Below, in pieces: positions 53,410 to 64,000 of a stretch of DNA of 64,000 nt (position 1 is the first letter of the stretch; each line of letters begins with the position of its first letter). The notes below the pieces were generated by a model that did no database searches, was not told where the DNA came from, and worked only from the letters and a program-made list of their open reading frames with translations. The stretch is from positions 868,001-932,000 of the forward strand of contig CATOTJ020000003.1 in the NCBI GenBank assembly GCA_951813525.2, in the 5' to 3' direction. The position numbers and the translations under genes were made by a program. This stretch comes from Thermohalobaculum sp951813525 (GTDB taxonomy: Bacteria > Pseudomonadota > Alphaproteobacteria > Rhodobacterales > Rhodobacteraceae).

Positions 53410-54912
53410 ATGCTCGATGACGCTTCCAAACTGCCGGATGACCCCAAGGAGCTGAAGTCGGTCGCCGTCCAGCTTGCGAGCACCGTGAAGTCCCAGGCGT
53501 TGGAAATTGCCCGGCTGAAGCATCAGCTCGCGGGGCATCGACAGCACCGGTTCGGCTCGAAGTCCGAGACCTCCGATCAGCTCAATCTCGAACTGCGTCT
53601 CGAAGAGGAAGAGACAGCGGCGGCCCAGGTCGCACCGTCGGAGGAAGAGGGCGACACCGACAATCAGGAAAAGCCCAAGCGCAAGCCTCTGCCGCCGGAA
53701 CTGCCGCGCAACGAGGAAGTGCTGTCACCCGGTGATACCTGCGCCTGCGGTGGCAATTTGCGGGCGATCAGCGAAGATGTGACCGAGGAGCTGGAATATA
53801 TCCCCGGCAGGTTCGTGGTGAACCGCATCGTCCGACCGCGCATGGCCTGCAGCTGCTGCGAGAAGATCTGCCAAGCGGTGCTGCCATCGCGTCCGATTGA
53901 ACGCGGCCGGCCCGGCCCCGGCCTGCTAGCGCATGTGCTCGTGAACAAATATGCCGACCATTGCCCGCTCTATCGCCAAAGCCAGATCTTTGGGCGTGAG
54001 GGCATCGACCTGGATCGCTCAACCCTTGCCGATTGGGTCGGCAAATCGGCAAAGCTGCTGGAACCGCTGGCCGACGCCATCGGGCGGTATGTTCGCAGCG
54101 GCCACGCAATCTTTGCGGACGACACCCCGATCAAGATGCAGGCGAAGGGCAAATGCGCGACAGCACGGATCTGGACCTATGTCCGTGACGAGCGCCCGTG
54201 GGCAAGCGGTGATCCGCCCGCAGCTTGGTACCAGTTCAGCACGGACCGCGAAGGCAAGCATCCCGCCGACCATCTCAGCAAGTTCAAGGGCTGGATGCAC
54301 GCCGACGGCTACTCCGGGTTCAACAAGCTGTATCGCGCCGGCGAGGTGCACGAAGTTGCCTGCATGGCCCATGTTCGGCGCAAGTTCGTCGACATCTTCA
54401 AGGCGAGCGGCCTGGAGGTCGCCGAAGAAGCTATCAAGCGCATCGCCGCCCTCTACCGCGTCGAGAAAGAGGCCCGTGGCAAATGCCCCGACGACCGGGT
54501 GCGGCTCCGCCAAGAAAAGGCCAAACCGGTCTTCGATGGCTTGGAAGCGTGGTTGCACGCCCAGTTGTCGAGGATTCCAGGCAAATCCGAACTCGCCAAG
54601 GCGATCCGCTACGCACTGACCCGCATGAAGAAAATGCGCCCATATCTCGACCACGGCTTCCTGGAGATCGACAACAATTCAGCTGAGCGGGCGATGCGTT
54701 GTGTGGCCCTCGGAAGGAAGAACTATCTCTTTGTAGGCTCAAAGGGCGGCGGCAACGCCGCTGCAATCGCCTATACCCTGATCGAGACCGCGAAGCTGAA
54801 TGGCATCGACCCGCAAGCCTGGCTGACGCACGTCCTTCGCCACATCGCAGATCACAAGATCACTCGGCTGGACGAGTTGATGCCCTGGAGTTACGCTGCA
54901 AGAGCAGCGTAA
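53410..54912 (+). CDS. tnpC: IS66 transposase TnpC
   Basis: 500 residues. N-terminal coiled coil, zinc-finger-like CACGGNLR and CSCCEKICQAV, then the DDE domain with FADDTPIKM, GYSGFNKLY then ACMAHVRRKF, and the C-terminal LEIDNNSAERAMR. No frameshift seen, so the element may be active. Confidence 0.96.
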   Translation: MLDDASKLPDDPKELKSVAVQLASTVKSQALEIARLKHQLAGHRQHRFGSKSETSDQLNLELRLEEEETAAAQVAPSEEEGDTDNQEKPKRKPLPPELPRNEEVLSPGDTCACGGNLRAISEDVTEELEYIPGRFVVNRIVRPRMACSCCEKICQAVLPSRPIERGRPGPGLLAHVLVNKYADHCPLYRQSQIFGREGIDLDRSTLADWVGKSAKLLEPLADAIGRYVRSGHAIFADDTPIKMQAKGKCATARIWTYVRDERPWASGDPPAAWYQFSTDREGKHPADHLSKFKGWMHADGYSGFNKLYRAGEVHEVACMAHVRRKFVDIFKASGLEVAEEAIKRIAALYRVEKEARGKCPDDRVRLRQEKAKPVFDGLEAWLHAQLSRIPGKSELAKAIRYALTRMKKMRPYLDHGFLEIDNNSAERAMRCVALGRKNYLFVGSKGGGNAAAIAYTLIETAKLNGIDPQAWLTHVLRHIADHKITRLDELMPWSYAARAA

Positions 54913-54931
54913 CCGGGACGCACCGCAGCCC

Positions 54932-54958
54932 GCCAGAGCACCTTCACCGGACGGGCAC
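54932..54958 (-). repeat. Right terminal inverted repeat of IS66 element
   Basis: On the minus strand it begins GTGCCCGTCCGG; partner of 52568-52594. Confidence 0.85.
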
Positions 54959-54966
54959 GATCCAGC
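54959..54966. repeat. Target-site duplication, right copy (GATCCAGC)
   Basis: Identical to 52560-52567 on the other side of the element. Confidence 0.95.
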
Positions 54967-55069
54967 GCCCCCATCCACATGTGCAAAACTGTGTAGTGAA
55001 TGTGTAACGCTATTTGGCCCGACGGACTCCGTCAGCCAGCGGCTAAGTGTTTGCTTTTGTATGGATATT

Positions 55070-55146
<77 letters not shown>

Positions 55147-55163
55147 ACAGGGTTATTTTGTGG

Positions 55164-55185
55164 TTCAGGTTATGAGCCTGATGAG
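55164..55185. repeat. Duplicate of the tRNA-fMet anticodon arm
   Basis: Matches 55102-55123, inside the tRNA gene, at 21 of 22 bases, 62 bp away and in the same orientation. It lies in the spacer between 5S rRNA and tRNA-fMet. The rest of the tRNA is not duplicated. Confidence 0.8.
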
Positions 55186-55442
55186 GTGAGGCCGTCAAGC
55201 ATTTGATCTGGTGGATCGAATGTCGTCCGAACGGGCTCGGCGCCCCGTGTTGGGGCGGTGTTTGTGAGGAGAGAGAAGTGTGTGTTGCGCGGTGCGATCC
55301 TGGGCTTTTGTGCGTTCTGGCGCAGGACTGACAGTGCTTGCGGACCGGTGCTTGATGCTTTCGCACATGCCTGCGGACGATGCTGTCGCAGGTGATGTTG
55401 GTGTTTTGGGCATCGCGTTTGCGGGGCAAACGCTCAATGATT

Positions 55443-55558
55443 GGCCTGGCGGTGACCTACTCTCCCACGTCTTGAGACGCAGTACCATCGGCGCGACGGG
55501 GCTTAACGGCCGGGTTCGGGATGGGACCGGGTGTTTCCCTCGTGCTGTTGCCACCAGA
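55443..55558 (-). rRNA. rrf: 5S ribosomal RNA
   Basis: About 116 bases. On the minus strand the ends GTCTGGTGGC and GCCAGGCC can pair as helix I, and the interior has CCCATCCCGAACCCGG and GGGAGAGTAGGTC as expected. Flanking AGACCTTTTAA / TTAAAAGGTCT (55556-55566 and 55584-55594) can form a processing stem. Exact ends are approximate. Confidence 0.9.
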
Positions 55559-55910
55559 CCTTTTAAACCTCCAACGGGGGCTTAAAAGGTCTGGTGCCGA
55601 GCTTTCCTGGTTGTCCGACTATGGCGGACGTTCCGCGGCATTCGCCGCGCCGACGCCGTGCGCCGGTTTGGTACTCAGCACCTATGTTGCGACAGACGCA
55701 TAGCCCAGCGTGACGCCTTTGGCATCCGCGCGCTTGCTCCATCGACATTTCTCGAGACCTTCTTTCCAAGCGCCTAAGCACTGATCTGGGATCTGAGTGC
55801 CAAACCGGCGTGCGCGCCGGCGCCGCGAATGCGGCGGAACGTCGATCCGCAAGGATCGACACTCAATGACTCAGTGAAAGTAGAAGCAAAGCTCCTGCTT
55901 TCACTGCCTC
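55559..55910. other. Spacer between 23S and 5S rRNA
   Basis: About 350 bases without a gene. Holds several hairpins, for example GTCGATCC-GCAA-GGATCGAC (about 55841-55860) and a CAGTGAAAG/CTTTCACTG stem (about 55872-55905) near the 23S 3' end. Probably transcribed spacer with processing sites. Confidence 0.6.
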
Positions 55911-59006
<3,096 letters not shown>

Positions 59007-59690
59007 GGACAGTGAGAGCAAGAGAGCTTTTGATCAAAGATCAAAAGCGGCTGACGGTCCCGCAAGGGGCAAAGCCCGAGCGACAGCATGTTTGCAAAGC
59101 AAACAGGCGATAGCCCGCGCCCGCCCGACGGCAGCGACAGCGTTCCCACTTCCACATATGTCCCATTTCCCAGGAGCTTCACCACACATCTCATTCACTC
59201 GGCAGAGTGTCGATGCGCGGGCCTTCGCCTTACCGTCCGTGCCAGATTTTGGCGCCGGACGCTTCGGCAAAGCCGAAGCTCCATAGTCAGTGCATTAGAC
59301 TTGGAAAGACTGTGTTCGTTCTGCAGGTATCTCGCGCCCCAAGAGGCTAGGAGACCCCAAGGCTTGCTCAAACGATATCCTGCCGCCACACCCCCCACTT
59401 GGGGCCGACGTGAACACGTCTCGTGTTTCTCTCTCTTCACAATTTCAATGCGTTCTGGCAAAGCCAAAACGCGGATAACGGTCACGCCAGGCGCCTCCCG
59501 TATAGCGTTAGCACAGCCGCGAAGCGATCTGTGCGCAAGCCCGCGCCAGGCAGCCAAAAGGCGCCACGTGCAGGGGCAAATGTTGAAGGGGTCAATCAGC
59601 TCTCGCATGCTCGAGCGAACATGCTGCCGCCCAGCCAGCGTGCCAGGCTTGGCTGTTGGCCGCTTTTTGATCGAAGATCAAAAAGCTGAT
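59007..59690. other. Internal transcribed spacer, 23S to tRNA-Ala
   Basis: About 680 bases without a protein gene. Contains many near-perfect stems with three-base loops: 59026-59048, 59067-59077, 59089-59105, 59261-59279, 59450-59472, 59662-59686. The last one starts directly after the tRNA-Ala CCA end. Confidence 0.8.
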
Positions 59691-59766
59691 TGGTGGAGGA
59701 TAGCGGGATCGAACCGCTGACCTACTGGTTGCAAACCAGTCGCTCTCCCAGCTGAGCTAATCCCCC
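59691..59766 (-). tRNA. tRNA-Ala (TGC)
   Basis: 76 bases including CCA. Anticodon arm CTGGTTTGCAAACCAG gives TGC; the G3:U70 wobble pair that defines alanine tRNA is present. Located in the 16S-23S spacer as usual. Confidence 0.96.
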
Positions 59767-59983
59767 GCAGTTTTGCGTCCCGCAAAACTGCGGAAGCGTG
59801 CGACAGACGGCTCCGCAGGAGGCGTCGATAAGGCGTCGATAACACGCACAGCGCAGAATAGACGGTGCAGAAGTTGGTGCAGAAGTTGGTGCAAGCTTTC
59901 GCACCTTTGCTGCGCAAAAGTGCTGCCGCCCGACCGGCGTGCAAGACTTGGCTGTTGGCCGCTTTTTGCTTTCAGCAAAAAGC

Positions 59984-61946
<1,963 letters not shown>

Positions 61947-62334
61947 AAACAGAGCAAGCTCTGTCCTTGACGTTCGAACCTTCGCACATCGTCATTGACT
62001 TCGATGTGTCTAAAGTCCTCCAAAGAGAACAGAAAACCACATCAAGCTAATGAAGCTGACTACCCCAATCATCACACACCCAGACCTAAATCCAAGCGCA
62101 CTATGAGGCCGATATGTTAAGGCTCGTCAGTCGTACATCACGACCAAACCGCCCACATATCCCTTCATGTATCTAACATCTTCAAACAGCGAGGCGAAAA
62201 AGGCCCACACCCTAGTTTCCCAGGCCGTGACTGCCCGCTTCGCCTGATTCCCAGCGACGTTGCGCCGGAGCACCTTCTCTATGGGAATCGAATTTCTCTG
62301 TCAACACGGAATCGGTTCCAAAATGGCCTGTCTT
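61947..62334. other. Leader and promoter region of the rRNA operon
   Basis: About 390 bases without a protein gene between 16S and the divergently placed upstream gene end. Contains the predicted promoter at 62276-62304 and a long transcribed leader. Confidence 0.7.
62276..62304 (-). promoter_or_regulatory. Predicted rRNA operon promoter
   Basis: On the minus strand TTGACA (62304-62299), 17 bases, then TAGAGA (62281-62276). The -35 is perfect, the spacing ideal, the -10 weaker. It lies about 330 bases before the 16S 5' end. Confidence 0.5.
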
Positions 62335-63291
62335 TCACTCGCCCACGCGCTTGAAACGGCCCCCTCGTTCGGACATTTTACGGAACCGCTTGTTCCCGCC
62401 ATCCGCACTCTTGAATTTGGCAGTCGGTGGAGCTGAAAAGGTGCGCACGGTCTGGTCGTCTTCGAACCAGTCCAGAACCGCCGTGAACCAGCTGGCCGGG
62501 ATGGTATGGCCACCGTCATGCACCATCAGCTCGACGCTGGCCGCGGACGGGCACCCCTCCCATCCTTTCCGCTGGTATTCCAAGAAACTGCGCGATGAGC
62601 CTGGCCGAATACAACCGTTGGAACGCGCCATGCGTTCCATTGTTTCTTCCAGCAGCATAATCTTGGTTCCATAGGCCGCGCGGTCGCCCTTGCCGTCAAG
62701 CCTGACGACTTCGTCGCCGCGGCCATGGGTGTGCAGCACCCGCGCCGGTGCCGCGCACTTCTCCGGCATACGGCCCAGATATCCGGCCGCGACGGGGGCA
62801 AATGCAGACGCCAGTTGCGGTGCATGACACGCAATCTCCCAGGTCAGAAACCCCCCGATCGACATGCCTGCGATCAATACCCGGTTGCGGTCGACCCCGT
62901 GGCGCGCCTGCGCGTCGGCAAGAACCTCGGTAATAAAGGCCGTCTCGTCCCGCTTTTTTGGGATGCGGACATTGCGCAAATACCAACCCGTCCCGGCGCC
63001 GGTGGTGTAGTTGACCTCCAGTCCGACCGGAATGATCAACGCATAACCGCGGCGCGTGAAAGCTTCGACGAAACCGCGGCTGCGGATCAGCTCACTCGCA
63101 TTGCCGTGCGAGCCATAGAGATAGACGACTGTTGGATGCGGGCCTAGTCCTTCAGGCATGGCAATACGATAGGTGCCGTTTTGGGTCGTGCAGGCATTCA
63201 ATTGATCGTACTGACCGCAGGCCGCCCGCGCCGCCGGGGAAAATGTTTCGGCAATGGCCAACGCCAAGATTGCGCTCAAGACGGTCCGCAT
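62335..63291 (-). CDS. Exported PHB-depolymerase-family esterase
   Basis: 318 residues with a signal peptide (about 1-24, cleavage near ARAAC). Alpha/beta hydrolase of the LpqC/PHB depolymerase kind: VVYLYGSHGN, nucleophile AGMSIGGFL (about 144), catalytic Asp near THGRGDEVV and His in HDGGHTIPAS. The basic C-terminal tail (about 295-318) is unusual. Located 108 bp downstream of phaC on the same strand, so action on polyhydroxyalkanoate or feruloyl-type esters is plausible. Confidence 0.82.
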   Translation of the reverse strand: MRTVLSAILALAIAETFSPAARAACGQYDQLNACTTQNGTYRIAMPEGLGPHPTVVYLYGSHGNASELIRSRGFVEAFTRRGYALIIPVGLEVNYTTGAGTGWYLRNVRIPKKRDETAFITEVLADAQARHGVDRNRVLIAGMSIGGFLTWEIACHAPQLASAFAPVAAGYLGRMPEKCAAPARVLHTHGRGDEVVRLDGKGDRAAYGTKIMLLEETMERMARSNGCIRPGSSRSFLEYQRKGWEGCPSAASVELMVHDGGHTIPASWFTAVLDWFEDDQTVRTFSAPPTAKFKSADGGNKRFRKMSERGGRFKRVGE

Positions 63292-63399
63292 TTCGCTCTC
63301 CCACTTCTGAGAAGAGAGTCATCAGAGGAATATGGCGAATCTTCGACCCAGGCCGTCGTGGCGGTTTTCACATCAATTCGGATCGGCTGGAAAACGCCG

Positions 63400-64000
63400 C
63401 TATCGCGCGTCTGAACGGTCCTTGACATAGGACCCCGGAGCATCCTCGATCGCGCCTAGAACGACGCCGGGTACGCGCGCGGCAACCTTGCCGCGGGATT
63501 GTTTTGCCAACCACTGATCCCAATTCGGCCACCAGGAACCTGCAATTTCCTCGGCGCCGTTCCGCCAGCCATCCAGATCCAGTTCGACCACCCCGGGTTT
63601 GGTCCAGTACTGATACTTTCCCAGCGCCGGTGGATTGATGACGCCGGCAATGTGTCCCGACCCGCCCAGGACAAATGTCTGATCTTTGGACCCGATCATC
63701 TTCGCCATCCGGTAGGCGCTCGCCGCCGGGGCAATATGGTCCTCGATAGCTGCGACGTGATAGACTGGCAGCGTTATCGCGTTTGGATCCAAAATATGCC
63801 CGCCCAGTTCCAACTCACCCTTGGCGAACTGGTTCTTGTTGTAAAACGTGTCCAGATAATAGGTGTGGACCCGCCCCGGCATGCAGGTGCTGTCCGAATT
63901 CCAATAGAGCAGATCGAAAGGAAAATTCTCCTTCCCCAGAAGGTAATTGTTGACGACAAAAGACCAGATCAGATCATTCGCACGCAGGCTGTTAAAGGCG
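63400..64000 (-). CDS. phaC: Poly(3-hydroxyalkanoate) synthase, class I, C-terminal part
   Basis: The last 200 or so residues, open to the right edge. Class I PhaC wording: VVNNYLLGKENFPFDLLYWN, MPGRVHTYYLDTFY, the catalytic Asp in AAIEDHIAP and His in GGSGHIAGVINPP; the nucleophile Cys lies beyond the window. Polymerises hydroxyacyl-CoA into storage granules in the cytoplasm. Confidence 0.93.
   Translation of the reverse strand, partial: AFNSLRANDLIWSFVVNNYLLGKENFPFDLLYWNSDSTCMPGRVHTYYLDTFYNKNQFAKGELELGGHILDPNAITLPVYHVAAIEDHIAPAASAYRMAKMIGSKDQTFVLGGSGHIAGVINPPALGKYQYWTKPGVVELDLDGWRNGAEEIAGSWWPNWDQWLAKQSRGKVAARVPGVVLGAIEDAPGSYVKDRSDAR

Larger units (their letters stand above)
52568..54958 (+). 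mobile_element. IS66-family insertion sequence (2391 bp)
   Basis: Complete three-gene IS66 element: tnpA, tnpB, tnpC. Terminal inverted repeats are readable: left GTAACCGTCCGGCG with GCTCTGAC further in, right (complement) GTGCCCGTCCGGTG with GCTCTGGC at the same distance. Perfect 8-bp duplications GATCCAGC flank it. It sits between the 3' end of the rRNA operon and purM. Intact genes and identical duplications suggest a recent insertion. Confidence 0.95.

Overview
The window looks like chromosome from a free-living, probably marine, alphaproteobacterium. The evidence is the GC-rich codon use, the rRNA order 16S - tRNA-Ile(GAT) - tRNA-Ala(TGC) - 23S - 5S - tRNA-fMet, an alphaproteobacterial SOS box (GTTC-N7-GTTC), a class I PHA synthase, and house-keeping genes typical of that class. 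I cannot fix the order or genus by eye.

Layout. 1-0.25 kb: end of a YhaN-like ATPase. 0.3-4 kb: a dimethylformamidase-type gene split near its 5' end by an IS1182-family element. 4-16.2 kb: an exopolysaccharide locus (methyltransferase, SH3-domain protein, Wzz/Wzc-like co-polymerase, rfbC, rfbD, WecG-type and family-4 glycosyltransferases, Wzy/ligase-like protein, EEP-family protein, Wzx flippase), nearly all with ATGA/GTGA overlaps, plus one opposing acyltransferase. 16.1-19.9 kb: lactate-utilisation operon lutA-lutB-(67-aa membrane protein)-lutC-(unknown). 20-24.2 kb: pyrimidine/hydantoin degradation genes with a divergent RutR-like regulator and a matching operator. 24.3-28.3 kb: trxB, a putative outer-membrane protein, nth, adenosine kinase. 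28.5-32.9 kb: dnaG and rpoD, with a LexA box before dnaG and a heat-shock-type promoter before rpoD. 33-43 kb: catabolic genes (Tat-exported hydrolase, pcaH-pcaG, patatin, FAD monooxygenase, cytochrome P450, SDR, TauE/SafE). 43-50.4 kb: YegP-like protein, TPR-methyltransferase fusion, SDR/MaoC/DinB operon, ndk, an M35-type metallopeptidase with a small exported partner, an AAA ATPase. 50.4-52.4 kb: purM-purN-TfoX domain. 52.57-54.96 kb: a complete IS66 element with exact 8-bp target duplication. 55.07-61.95 kb: the rRNA operon on the minus strand. 62.3-64 kb: a PHB-depolymerase-type esterase and the end of phaC.

The 4-16 kb genes together form a near-complete Wzx/Wzy-dependent pathway: sugar epimerase/reductase, glycosyl transfer onto a lipid carrier, flipping, polymerisation and chain-length control. 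The lut and pyd blocks are independent catabolic operons. The strongest non-gene signal is a dense series of near-perfect stem-triloop palindromes filling the rRNA spacers and a 23S insertion. Other items worth a second look are the two insertion sequences with readable target sites, the SOS, heat-shock and RutR-type sites, the loss of the ATP-binding lysine in the Wzc-like kinase domain, and the M35 peptidase pair.
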